Assembly (NCBI RefSeq): GCF_000298295.1
Contig: NZ_AMGM01000004.1
Location: 1-64,000 of the forward strand
DNA length: 64,000 nt
Origin: Cecembia lonarensis LW9
Lineage (GTDB): Bacteria; Bacteroidota; Bacteroidia; Cytophagales; Cyclobacteriaceae
Reading direction: 5' to 3'
Part shown: in pieces, positions 8,252 to 16,894 of the stretch
How positions within the stretch are numbered: position 1 is the first letter of the stretch
Layout: each line of letters begins with the position of its first letter
Notes under the pieces: model-generated
Told to the model about the DNA's origin: nothing
Databases searched by the model: none
The model's input: only the letters and a program-made list of their open reading frames with translations
Position numbers and translations under genes: made by a program

Positions 8252-8869
8252 ATGGAAATAAAAAACGTCATCTTAATGCAGGAGGGTTTTCTAGCTGACT
8301 TTGGCTTTAAGTTGGATAATCGCTCATTATACTACGTAAAAGAAACTGTTGAAGGAAAGCAAATGGTTTTTTTTCATTATTCGCAGCATGATGATAGCGC
8401 CTATTTAGAATATCATTTAGGAATTAGATTAGAAAAGGTTGAAAATATAGTACATCGATTTTTACCTTCTTTAGGAGATTACAAAGAAAGAAGTATATCA
8501 CTCGTGGAAACCATGGACCGCATTGATCCGGAAATGCCGCGAAGGTTTTTGATAGAGAATGATTTTGAAGTGAAAAAAGTGATTCAACAGGTTGAGCATT
8601 TTTTGATAAAAAAAGGTTTCAGATTCCTGGATAAATACACTTCAGGTAAGGAACTTGAAAAGTATTTCAATGCTGATGTAGGCATCCCAATTGTCACCCA
8701 AAATTTCACTTACAGGTCTGCTAGAGGGATTACAATGGCTAAACTTTTTAATCCCAAGAACTACGAAAAAACCAAAAAGCTTTACCTCAACATGTTGAAT
8801 GAAAAGCAGGTAACCCCATTTACTTTGGCCTCTTTTATCAATTTATTGGATTACCTGGAAAATCTTTAA
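8252..8869 (+). CDS. Conserved-looking soluble protein, unknown function
   Basis: A 205-residue protein without signal peptide or membrane segment. I do not recognise the family. The N-terminal half reads like an alternating beta sheet (SLYYVKETVEGKQMVFFHY), and the C-terminal half is helical and basic. Its own promoter box at 8218-8225 and a short leader support the start. It converges with hrpB, only nine bases separating the two stops. No functional clue comes from its neighbours. Confidence 0.6.
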   Translation: MEIKNVILMQEGFLADFGFKLDNRSLYYVKETVEGKQMVFFHYSQHDDSAYLEYHLGIRLEKVENIVHRFLPSLGDYKERSISLVETMDRIDPEMPRRFLIENDFEVKKVIQQVEHFLIKKGFRFLDKYTSGKELEKYFNADVGIPIVTQNFTYRSARGITMAKLFNPKNYEKTKKLYLNMLNEKQVTPFTLASFINLLDYLENL

Positions 8870-8878
8870 AATTAGGAA

Positions 8879-11368
8879 TCACTGTTTTTTGGGAACCCCT
8901 CTTACCGCTGCTGCATCCAATGGATTATCAGGCCAATAATGCTTGGGGTACCTTCTCTTAAGATCTTTTCGAATTTCAAAATAAGTTTTCTCCCAAAAGC
9001 TCCTCAGGTCGGAAGTAACCTGTACAGGCTTAAATCCAGGTGAAAGCAAATGCAAAAGAAGGGGAGTTTTTCCATCATTGATCCTTGGTGTTTGCAACAT
9101 CCCAAAAAGTTCCTGTAGCCTCACGGCTAAAACAGGCGCTTCCCCATCAGAAGCATAGCTGATTTTAATCTGACTGCCGCTGGGAACCATTATTTTTTCA
9201 GGTGCCAAATGGTCCAGCGCTTTTTGTTGCTGGTAGTCTAGGTGATGTAACAGTATTGACTTAAGTTCAAGCTTTTTCAAGTCTTCATTTTTCTTGACTT
9301 GCTGAAGATAGGGTCCAAGCCAAGTTTCATTGCGTTGAAGTAGTTGGTTTTTGCTGTAGTCTGGCCAATCTTGATCCACATTCCATTTTCTTAGACTGAG
9401 TACCCTATTGCATAATTGCATGGTATCCGGACTGAAATCCAAGAGCTTTTCACCATGCACCCGGATGGCATTTACAATTGCCTCCATTTTTTCTGCATCG
9501 CTCATATCCGTCAAAGATTCTGCACGCAAGACAATTCCTCCAATGGACAGCGTTTTTTGAGCCAATAGCCCCCCTTTTTTCAAATCCCAGTTTATGATTC
9601 TTTTTTCTTTTAGAAAAGGGCGAAGATCTTTGGGATTTAAAGGGGAGGCCATAAAAATTTTCCCAACATCATCACGTTCATCAATATGGGATACGGCTAG
9701 CCAAGATTCCTGTGCCAGATCATCCCTATGAGAAAACATGGCCAATCTTCCATTGGCCAATTGGAATTGTGCATTGTTACCAGGTCTGGCAAAGGCAATC
9801 CTTTCAGGATAAGCAGAAGCGATCAATGACCCTGTTTCGTAGGGATCAACAAATCCATTTTCTGCTTCTACCTTAAAAAGTTTTCGGTATTGTTTGGCCA
9901 CTTTCTCTACCTTATTGATTCCTTTTATAGATAAAGATTCATTCCTGGCTCTTCTTAATGCCTCTATCCTCAAATTGATATCTACCCCTGCATCGGGTTT
10001 CAATGGATCACGTTCTTCCAACAATGCAGCAATATCCCCTGCAAGACTTACTTTTCCACTGGCTTGGGCAGTCAGGAGCATATGGGCTATTCTTGGATGA
10101 GCAGGAATCCTATGGATGGCCTTGCCATGTTCGGTTATTTGGCCATTTTTAATAGCACCCATTTCTTCCAATAAATCATAAGCTTGTTGTATAGCACCAT
10201 AGGGCGGGGGGGTCAACCAAGATAAGGTCTTCCAGTCCTTAACACCCCAATTCACCAAGTCCAGCGTCAAGGGAGCTAAATCCGACTCCATAATCTCAGG
10301 CGTCCTAAAAGCCTCTAAATTGGCATCAGTTGCTTTAGACCACATCCTATAACAAATCCCGGGACCTAATCGGCCTGCACGTCCTGCCCTTTGATCGGCT
10401 GCATCTCGGGTAATTCTGACTGTTTCAAGACGGTTCATGCCAGATCGTGGATTGAATCTGGAAATTCTACTGTAACCTGCATCTATCACTACAGTAACTC
10501 CTTCAATGGTCAAACTCGTTTCCGCAATAGATGTAGAAAGCACAACCTTCCTTAACCCCTTTTTATTGGGCAAAATTGCCTGGATCTGGGTCATGGGGCT
10601 CAATTGTCCATAAAGGGGATGAATAGAAAAAGACTTGAGTTGTCGTTTAAGTAAAGCTTCTGTTTTTTTTATTTCTCCTTGACCGGGAAGAAAAACCAAT
10701 ATATCGCCTTTGTGTTGCTGCGCCACTTCAAGCACCTTTTTTGAAACAAACTCCGGCATCATCCAAGGATCATAATCTCCTTCATAAAAAATTTCGACAG
10801 GAAAGGTTCTTCCTTCAGATTTAAGGGTTTTGGCAGACAACAAAGTGGCTAATTGGGGCATGTCCAAAGTGGCAGACATAATCAGAATCCTTAAATCAGG
10901 CCTAAGGACCAGCTGGATCTCCCTGCATAATGCCAAAGCCAGATCTGCATGGATATTTCTTTCGTGAAACTCATCAAAAATAACTAAACCTATGTCTTCC
11001 AGTGCATTGTCATGCTGCATCATCCTGGTCAAAATTCCTTCGGTAAGCACTTCAAGACGAGTATTTGGAGAAACTTTATTTTCAAATCGAATCCTAAACC
11101 CGACTTTTTCACCAACATGTTCACCCAAAAGATCTGCCATCCTATAAGCAATGGACTTAGCAGCAAGCCTTCTGGGTTCCAGCATCAAAATTTTCTTTCC
11201 TTTCAAAAATTCTTCTTCCAACAATGTCAGTGGTAGTAAAGTACTTTTACCTGCCCCGGGAGGGGCATGAAGAATTAAGGTGTTATTGGAGGCCAGTTGC
11301 TTTTTGAACTCAGGTATTAACTGAACAACAGGAAGATCTATTGAGGAATAATTAAATGACAATTGCAA
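8879..11368 (-). CDS. hrpB: ATP-dependent helicase HrpB
   Basis: An 829-residue DEAH/RHA-family helicase. Walker A is APPGAGKST (residues 35-43), motif II is DEFH (132-135, the HrpB variant of DEAH), motif III is MSATLD and motif VI is DQRAGRAGRLGPG. Helicase core, HA2-like and the HrpB-specific C-terminal region (RRYPKHYWPDNP near the end) follow in the usual order and length. The open frame starts at a TTG; a second TTG two codons on is equally possible and there is no ATG before the motifs. A minus-strand -7 box lies at 11382-11389. The family is implicated in RNA remodelling, but its substrate remains unclear. Confidence 0.93.
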   Translation of the reverse strand: MQLSFNYSSIDLPVVQLIPEFKKQLASNNTLILHAPPGAGKSTLLPLTLLEEEFLKGKKILMLEPRRLAAKSIAYRMADLLGEHVGEKVGFRIRFENKVSPNTRLEVLTEGILTRMMQHDNALEDIGLVIFDEFHERNIHADLALALCREIQLVLRPDLRILIMSATLDMPQLATLLSAKTLKSEGRTFPVEIFYEGDYDPWMMPEFVSKKVLEVAQQHKGDILVFLPGQGEIKKTEALLKRQLKSFSIHPLYGQLSPMTQIQAILPNKKGLRKVVLSTSIAETSLTIEGVTVVIDAGYSRISRFNPRSGMNRLETVRITRDAADQRAGRAGRLGPGICYRMWSKATDANLEAFRTPEIMESDLAPLTLDLVNWGVKDWKTLSWLTPPPYGAIQQAYDLLEEMGAIKNGQITEHGKAIHRIPAHPRIAHMLLTAQASGKVSLAGDIAALLEERDPLKPDAGVDINLRIEALRRARNESLSIKGINKVEKVAKQYRKLFKVEAENGFVDPYETGSLIASAYPERIAFARPGNNAQFQLANGRLAMFSHRDDLAQESWLAVSHIDERDDVGKIFMASPLNPKDLRPFLKEKRIINWDLKKGGLLAQKTLSIGGIVLRAESLTDMSDAEKMEAIVNAIRVHGEKLLDFSPDTMQLCNRVLSLRKWNVDQDWPDYSKNQLLQRNETWLGPYLQQVKKNEDLKKLELKSILLHHLDYQQQKALDHLAPEKIMVPSGSQIKISYASDGEAPVLAVRLQELFGMLQTPRINDGKTPLLLHLLSPGFKPVQVTSDLRSFWEKTYFEIRKDLKRRYPKHYWPDNPLDAAAVRGVPKKQ

Positions 11369-11381
11369 ATGAAATTTAGGG

Positions 11382-11389
11382 CAAAGATA
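11382..11389 (-). promoter_or_regulatory. -7 box (TATCTTTG, minus strand) for hrpB
   Basis: Plus-strand CAAAGATA reads TATCTTTG on the minus strand. It lies 14 bases upstream of the TTG start of hrpB, predicting a very short leader. It directly abuts the U tract of the terminator of the upstream oxidoreductase gene. Confidence 0.45.
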
Positions 11390-11426
11390 AAAAATACCAC
11401 CACTTGAAAGGCTTCAAGGGTGGTAT
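11386..11426 (-). terminator. Terminator of the Gfo/Idh/MocA gene
   Basis: On the minus strand ATACCACC (11426-11419) pairs with GGTGGTAT (11401-11394), extended by an inner CTTGAA/TTCAAG stem, and is followed by TATTTTTTAT. It begins about 30 bases after the oxidoreductase stop codon. Orientation of the T tract shows it serves the minus strand. Confidence 0.85.
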
Positions 11427-11456
11427 AAATCATGGGTTGAGCAATGTTATGATTTA

Positions 11457-12605
11457 CTATATTTTTACCCAAGTCTGTTTTTTATGGCTTTCTATGATTC
11501 TTTCACAGATCAAAAGCTCTCTGTAGCCATCCTCAAAGGTAGGGAAACTTGGGTTTTCCGGTTGTTTTCCCTCTCTTACTGCCGCATAAACCTCTTTGAA
11601 CATCTGCTTTGAAGTATCTGGAAACCCTTCATTGTGGCCTCCCGGAAAACTGATCAGTCCAGCTGCATCTTTATGAAACAGTGAAGGGTCTTTCATCAAG
11701 TGTTGATTGGCAGTTTCTCTTTTTCCAATCCAAATTTCATTTGGCCTTTCGGAACACCATTCAAAATTTGCTTTAGAACCTGCTATTTCAATATTTAATC
11801 TATTTTTTCTACCGGCATTTACCTGGGAAACTGTAACAGATCCTTTATTGCCGTTATCAAAACGTAACATCACCGTTGCATGGTCCTCTGTATTGATGGG
11901 GACTTCTTCATAATCAGATGGCTGTAACATTTTTCCTGAATAGGTTTCAATGGCTTTCAAAGGCTTGAGACGGGTTTTATGTACAGTCGAAAAATCTGCC
12001 ATCACTTCAGTCACTTTTAAGCCCGTAACATATTCTGTCAAGTCCAATAAATGAGATCCTATATCCGCTATAGCACGTGAATCGCCGGATTTATCAGGTT
12101 CAAGCCTCCAATTGTAATCAGTCTGCAAAAATAACCAATCCTGAAGGTATGAGCCCATAATACTATATATCTCACCTAATTCTCCATTCTCCCGCATGTT
12201 TTTCATCTGTCGGACCATGGGATAATACCTTAAATTGAAGTGTACGGCATTTACCAGGCCTTTTTCTTTGGCTAATGCAACTAATTCTTCCGCCTCTTCA
12301 ATTTTGGTTGCCAGAGGTTTTTCACAGACAACATGCTTTCCGGCCAATAAAGCCGCTTTGGATTGAGAAAAATGTAAAAAGTTAGGTGTACAAACGTGCA
12401 CTACATCAATAGAGGCATCTTCTAGCATTTCTTCAAAAGTGTAGGCGTTAGGGATGCCCAATAATTCCGCCTTTTCTTTAGCCAATTCAAGATTTACTTC
12501 GCAAAGGGCTGTAACCTCAATACTCGGAAGTCTTCTAAGTGCTTCCAAGTGTGCCGGCCCTATAAAGCCTGTGCCCACAATAGCAGCATTGATTTTTTTT
12601 GTCAT
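11457..12605 (-). CDS. Gfo/Idh/MocA-family NAD(P)-dependent oxidoreductase
   Basis: A 382-residue dehydrogenase of the glucose-fructose oxidoreductase family. The Rossmann fold carries GTGFIG (residues 11-16), and the EKP motif of the family is at 95-97 (CEKPLATK), whose lysine contacts the nicotinamide. The C-terminal alpha/beta domain follows with DIGSHLLDL. These enzymes oxidise or epimerise sugars, inositols or their derivatives; the specific substrate is not readable here and no sugar genes adjoin it. No signal peptide, so cytoplasmic. It is a single-gene unit with its own terminator. Confidence 0.88.
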   Translation of the reverse strand: MTKKINAAIVGTGFIGPAHLEALRRLPSIEVTALCEVNLELAKEKAELLGIPNAYTFEEMLEDASIDVVHVCTPNFLHFSQSKAALLAGKHVVCEKPLATKIEEAEELVALAKEKGLVNAVHFNLRYYPMVRQMKNMRENGELGEIYSIMGSYLQDWLFLQTDYNWRLEPDKSGDSRAIADIGSHLLDLTEYVTGLKVTEVMADFSTVHKTRLKPLKAIETYSGKMLQPSDYEEVPINTEDHATVMLRFDNGNKGSVTVSQVNAGRKNRLNIEIAGSKANFEWCSERPNEIWIGKRETANQHLMKDPSLFHKDAAGLISFPGGHNEGFPDTSKQMFKEVYAAVREGKQPENPSFPTFEDGYRELLICERIIESHKKQTWVKI

Positions 12606-12720
12606 AGGTCTTTTGGTTTGAAATTTACTTTTCTAATGAATAAAGATAGGAGCAAGATTTTGATTTTAAAAATTGGATAATAGCAGCTTATTTAAAATGT
12701 ACTTCCCAATCCAAAAGCAG

Positions 12721-12751
12721 AAAAGCCTGAACTCAAAAGAGACAGGCTTTT
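12721..12751 (-). terminator. Possible terminator hairpin
   Basis: AAAAGCCTG (12721-12729) pairs with CAGGCTTTT (12743-12751) around a 13-base loop. It lies about 65 bases downstream of the minus-strand gene ending at 12815. The trailing T run on the minus strand is short (CTGCTTTTG), so termination may be weak. Confidence 0.45.
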
Positions 12752-12814
12752 ACAGAGAACACAAAAAATCAAACGTCAGTCAGAAAAAATTTAAATTACT
12801 TGTATTCGGTCTAT

Positions 12815-13321
12815 TTAAATTACTATGTGAAAAATTGCTAAAAATATACAGGAGACTCCTAAGACTTTAAAAATCATTCCTGTGTAAATACTCAGATAAT
12901 GGGTGATTGCATTGGCATTACTTTCAAATAAAACGGTACCATCCTCACGTTTGTGAAAGAATTCATACATATTGGTTTCCACATGGAATTGGGTCGAAAT
13001 CAATAAACAGATCAAAGCAAATAAGAAATGGCTTACAATAAGCTGAACTTTTGATAATTGACTTGAAATAAAAAATTTTGGCAAAATAGAAAACTCTATT
13101 TCCTGAAATTGGGCATTATCCAAACTTTCATTTTCCATGAAAATTCCTGTCTCATTGGTAGAAAAGGCCATATAATCATCGTGAACAATGATATACTCCA
13201 CAGCTTCATCAGCCAAATTTTGCTTTTCTTTGTAAAAAGTAACATTTATTAGCATCATAAAGGCCACTATTCCGCCAAGAAGTCCTATAGAAAAGACTAA
13301 TTTAATTGCATTTCTTAGCAT
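12815..13321 (-). CDS. Small membrane protein, unknown function
   Basis: A 168-residue protein counted from the ATG at 13321; the frame stays open further upstream to 13438 but that extension is Cys-rich and unlike coding sequence. Three hydrophobic segments are visible: residues 7-25, about 90-110, and the final 25 residues. A polar loop of about 65 residues follows the first helix and could be periplasmic. I do not recognise a family. The region around it is unusually AT-rich and gene-poor. Existence of the gene is likely; its function is unknown. Confidence 0.5.
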   Translation of the reverse strand: MLRNAIKLVFSIGLLGGIVAFMMLINVTFYKEKQNLADEAVEYIIVHDDYMAFSTNETGIFMENESLDNAQFQEIEFSILPKFFISSQLSKVQLIVSHFLFALICLLISTQFHVETNMYEFFHKREDGTVLFESNANAITHYLSIYTGMIFKVLGVSCIFLAIFHIVI

Positions 13322-13717
13322 GTCCACCTGTAATTTTAGAGTTCGTTTTGGGCTTCCCGCACAATCGAAATAATACATAAAAAAACATTTTTCAAAATTT
13401 TTGTTACAAACAGACGTACAAAACAAAATATTCTTCATAAACCTGTTTTTTATGTATATGAAATCGATTAAATACTAACAACATAGGTATTCATTTTCGC
13501 ATTTTATGTGATTCAGACTCGGGATGATTCAAAATAAAATGAATGAAAGTCTAAGATTAGTAGCAGGTTAAATTTAAATACCATAAACCATGCCAATGTT
13601 GTTCCATTCAAGGATACACCAAGCAGTTCATCAAAATCCATAAAAAATCAGCAGCAGGAATTTAGAAAACCTTCTAATTTTAATTAAATTGGTAATCTTA
13701 AAAAAAGAATAAAGATC
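13322..13717. other. Intergenic region, 396 bp, nothing recognised
   Basis: This AT-rich stretch separates the divergent small membrane protein gene and iorA. I find no exact TAnnTTTG box near either start, no hairpin with a T tract and no credible ORF. It presumably holds both promoters and possibly a regulator site for the molybdenum hydroxylase genes. Confidence 0.5.
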
Positions 13718-14176
13718 ATGGCCAATTACAATCTTAAAATCAACGGACAAAATTATCAGGTTGATGTTGAGGATGATACGCCTTTATTGTGGGTATTAAG
13801 AGATCATCTTGGATTAGTGGGTACGAAATTTTCCTGTGGGATCGCCCAATGTGGAGCCTGCATGGTGCATATTAATGGAGAATCTACTTACTCCTGTACT
13901 TTACCAGTATCCAGTGTTGGATCCGATGAGGTTACAACCATTGAAGGTTTATCGAAAAATGGAGATCATCCTGTTCAAAAAGCCTGGGACGAAATTGATG
14001 TTGCTCAATGTGGCTATTGTCAGGCAGGACAGATAATGCAAGCTGCCGCATTTTTGAGAAAAAACCCAAACCCTTCTATGGAGGAAATAGAAAATGCGAT
14101 GAACAGAAACCTTTGCAGGTGTGGAACTTATCATAAAATCAGAGAAGCAGTTGCCTTGGCCGCTAAAACGAAATAA
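13718..14176 (+). CDS. iorA: Isoquinoline 1-oxidoreductase-type (2Fe-2S) subunit, IorA-like
   Basis: A 152-residue electron-transfer subunit of a xanthine-oxidase-family molybdenum hydroxylase. The plant-type ferredoxin cluster is bound by Cys40, Cys45, Cys48 and Cys60; the second helical 2Fe-2S cluster by Cys98, Cys101, Cys133 and Cys135 (CGYC and CRC motifs). No signal peptide is present, so it would be carried out with the Tat-exported large subunit. The large subunit gene starts two bases after this stop, a clear operon. No FAD subunit is nearby, as expected for IorAB-type enzymes that pass electrons to cytochromes. Confidence 0.9.
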   Translation: MANYNLKINGQNYQVDVEDDTPLLWVLRDHLGLVGTKFSCGIAQCGACMVHINGESTYSCTLPVSSVGSDEVTTIEGLSKNGDHPVQKAWDEIDVAQCGYCQAGQIMQAAAFLRKNPNPSMEEIENAMNRNLCRCGTYHKIREAVALAAKTK

Positions 14177-14178
14177 TT

Positions 14179-16338
14179 ATGGAAAAGCTATTGAAAACAA
14201 ACAGAAGGGACTTTCTTAAAGTCGCTGCAACAGCAACCGGAGGCTTGTTCATTGGTTTTTATTGGTCAGGCTGTGATTCTCCAAAGATGAAGGTATTGAC
14301 TGATGAGGAGGTGCTTTCACAGGCCTTGGACTTCAATGCCTACCTGTCCATATCTCCCAGTGGTGACATTGTCATTTATTCTCCAAATCCGGAGTTGGGG
14401 CAAAATATCATTACGTCTTTCCCTATGATCGTGGCGGAAGAATTGGATGCAGACTGGTCGAAAGTCAGGGTATTTCAAGCCCCATTGGACAATGATAAAT
14501 TTTACCGTCAACTGACGGGGGGATCTGGTGCCATGCCGCATTCCTGGGAAAGGTTACGGAAAGCAGGTGCGACTGCCAAACACTTATTGTTGACAGCCGC
14601 AGCAGAAAAATTAGGCGTAGGGATAGATGAGTTGGAAGGAAAAGAAGGCATCATCTATCACAATGGGAAAAAACAGTTTGGATATGGAGAAGTTGCGGGT
14701 GAAGCGGCTAAACTGACTGCACCCGATGATGTACAACTGAAAGACCCTGAAAATTTTAAAATCATTGGTACTCCTGTAAAGAATGTCAAAAATAAGGACA
14801 TGTTTACAGGTATGCCCCTTTATGGTTTGGATGTCTACAGGGAAGGCATGGTAAATGCTATGATTCAGCGTCCTCCCTTTGGGATGAAAATCAAATCTGT
14901 GGATGACTCTGCGGCCAGGTCTGTTTCGGGAGTTACAGATGTAATCGTATTTAAAAATAATGTGGCCGTGGTAGGAAATTCCACATGGCCTTTGATTAAA
15001 GCCAAGCGGCAGCTGAGGATTGAATATGAACCTGATGGGTCAGTTGAAAGCAGTTTTGACCATGATAGGATCATGAAGGAAATGCTGGACAGTAAGACTG
15101 CACAGGTGATGCGTAAAGATGGAGATGTGGACACTGCTTTCAAAAATGCAGCTCAGGTCATCACCAGCGAATATCAGTGTCCTTTTCTTTCCCATTCTCC
15201 GATGGAGCCTCAAAACTTCTTTGCGCATGTTAAAGGAGATAAAGTAGAATTGATTGGTCCTACTCAGACCCCAGACAGGGCAAGAATGGAAACAGCCCAG
15301 TTACTGGGCATTCCAAAAGAAAACATTACTGTAGAACTCACCCGCTTGGGAGGTGGTTTTGGTAGAAGGTTGAGGGCTGACTTCGTTGTAGAAGCGGCGG
15401 AGCTTTCCAAAATCCTGGATAAACCGGTTAAAGTTAGCTGGACCAGAGAAGATGATATGACAGGAGGGGCCTACAGACCTGCTGTGAGATACAGGTTCCA
15501 AGCGGCATTGGATGAAAATGGCAATATGACTGCCTACAAACTAAGGGGTGCCGGTATCAATGCCGGTAATTCCACCAGGGAGAACAATTTCCCTTCCGGT
15601 TCTGTAGACAATTTGCTAATTGAAAATGTTGAGCACAGGTCTCCAATTACCACCAATGCCTGGAGGGCACCAATAACCAATTTCCTGGCTTATGCAGAAC
15701 AATCTTTTCTGGATGAGGTCGCATTAGCAGCAAAGAAAGATCCGGTGGAATTTAGATTAGCCTTGCTGGACAGGGCCAAAAAGAATCCCGTTGGGGAAAT
15801 CCATTACGATATTGACCGTATGAGAGGAGTCATAGAGATGGCAGCAGAAAAGTCCAATTGGGGTAAAAATAAAGATGTATTACAAGGATTCAGCGTATAT
15901 TTCTCCCATAGGTCTTATGTGGCACAAGTGGCAGATATCGTCATGGATGGGGGACAAGCTGTCTTGAAAAAAATAACTGCAGCTACAGATTGTGGCGTCG
16001 TGGTGCATCCTACAGGTGCCAATCATCAAGTGAGGGGTGGTATAGTAGATGGCATGGGGCATGCCATGTTTACCAATATGACTTTTGAAAACGGTCTTCC
16101 TAGACAAAGGAATTTTGATACCTATCGATTGATCAGGATGAAGGAAGTACCTGAAATTGATGTACATTATGTGGACAGTGGCTATGACCCTACCGGTCTG
16201 GGTGAACCAGCACTTCCTCCCACTGGGGGAGCGATCGCCAATGCGATTTTTGCGGCCACAGGTAGAAGGCTAAGAAGCCAGCCATTCATAGAGCAAAAAG
16301 AATTTTCAGATATCAAATTGGAAATAAGAAGAACATAA
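14179..16338 (+). CDS. iorB: Molybdopterin-binding large subunit, IorB-like aldehyde/heterocycle dehydrogenase
   Basis: A 719-residue molybdenum hydroxylase catalytic subunit. The N-terminus carries a twin-arginine signal (NRRDFLKVA, Arg9-Arg10) with a Cys after the hydrophobic core, so it is exported folded. It shows the family's cofactor motifs, including GGGFGRRL and the C-terminal GLGEPALPPTGGA; Glu676 matches the active-site glutamate that activates the substrate. Members hydroxylate N-heterocycles or oxidise aldehydes with water as oxygen source. The substrate cannot be told here. Maturation genes (xdhC and a MobA-like transferase) lie 4-6 kb downstream on the other strand. A terminator follows at 16362. 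Confidence 0.9.
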   Translation: MEKLLKTNRRDFLKVAATATGGLFIGFYWSGCDSPKMKVLTDEEVLSQALDFNAYLSISPSGDIVIYSPNPELGQNIITSFPMIVAEELDADWSKVRVFQAPLDNDKFYRQLTGGSGAMPHSWERLRKAGATAKHLLLTAAAEKLGVGIDELEGKEGIIYHNGKKQFGYGEVAGEAAKLTAPDDVQLKDPENFKIIGTPVKNVKNKDMFTGMPLYGLDVYREGMVNAMIQRPPFGMKIKSVDDSAARSVSGVTDVIVFKNNVAVVGNSTWPLIKAKRQLRIEYEPDGSVESSFDHDRIMKEMLDSKTAQVMRKDGDVDTAFKNAAQVITSEYQCPFLSHSPMEPQNFFAHVKGDKVELIGPTQTPDRARMETAQLLGIPKENITVELTRLGGGFGRRLRADFVVEAAELSKILDKPVKVSWTREDDMTGGAYRPAVRYRFQAALDENGNMTAYKLRGAGINAGNSTRENNFPSGSVDNLLIENVEHRSPITTNAWRAPITNFLAYAEQSFLDEVALAAKKDPVEFRLALLDRAKKNPVGEIHYDIDRMRGVIEMAAEKSNWGKNKDVLQGFSVYFSHRSYVAQVADIVMDGGQAVLKKITAATDCGVVVHPTGANHQVRGGIVDGMGHAMFTNMTFENGLPRQRNFDTYRLIRMKEVPEIDVHYVDSGYDPTGLGEPALPPTGGAIANAIFAATGRRLRSQPFIEQKEFSDIKLEIRRT

Positions 16339-16361
16339 GTTGCTTAAACCCTATTTCCCTA

Positions 16362-16399
16362 AAACCCCTGACTTACCAGTCAGGGGTTTGATTTTTTTA
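16362..16399 (+). terminator. Terminator of the iorAB operon
   Basis: A 12-bp perfect stem (AAACCCCTGACT with AGTCAGGGGTTT) around a TACC loop, followed by GATTTTTTT. It lies about 20 bases after the iorB stop codon. Confidence 0.92.
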
Positions 16400-16406
16400 A
16401 CCCAGA

Positions 16407-16763
16407 TTATATTTCATCCATCCCTCTCTCCGGCCAATAGGGCCCAATTACAGTTAATAGATGATCTTCTTCAAGAATGCTGAAGCTAAGCAGCATTTGA
16501 TCTTTTTCCTCTTCATGGATGTTAAGACAAGCATTAAAATAAATCAAATCGAACTGCACCCTAACTGTACCCGAGGACTCTGATTCAAATACAGGTTCCT
16601 CTGGGATGCTCACATTTTCTGTCACTGCACCTTCTTTACGGAAATAATAGGAAAGAAAAATACCTAAGTCTTTTGTACTATCCTCAAAGAATTTTTTCAA
16701 GCAGACTTTAGAAATAGGATGGGGGATGGATTCAGGCAGATGAAAGCTCCAGGAATGTTGCAT
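16407..16763 (-). CDS. Small acidic protein, unknown function
   Basis: A 118-residue soluble protein with no signal peptide. It is acidic (VSIPEEPVFESES, NIHEEEKDQ) with beta-type alternation in the second half. I do not recognise its family. Flanking terminators on both sides (16362 and about 16820) isolate it as a single-gene unit. No promoter box is obvious upstream. Confidence 0.55.
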   Translation of the reverse strand: MQHSWSFHLPESIPHPISKVCLKKFFEDSTKDLGIFLSYYFRKEGAVTENVSIPEEPVFESESSGTVRVQFDLIYFNACLNIHEEEKDQMLLSFSILEEDHLLTVIGPYWPERGMDEI

Positions 16764-16818
16764 ATTTAAATTTATCCAAATTGAATGTTGACTCCAACCG
16801 AATGAATCACCAAAACTA

Positions 16819-16853
16819 AAAAAAGCCTCTAAAGGTCATTTAAAGGCTTTTTA
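16819..16853 (-). terminator. Terminator of glnS
   Basis: AAAAAGCCT and AGGCTTTTT form the stem with partial pairing of TAAA/TTTA inside. On the minus strand it begins about 45 bases after the glnS stop and ends in a T tract (TTTTTTTAG). Confidence 0.75.
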
Positions 16854-16894
16854 TAAAGGCATTGATGAAGATCCAGGATTTGCTTTTTTGAATA

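Noticed and set aside
13322-13438. N-terminal extension of the small membrane protein ending at 12815
   Set aside because: The extra 39 residues are Cys/Phe-rich and unlike the rest of the protein; the ATG at 13321 gives a sensible membrane helix at the start.
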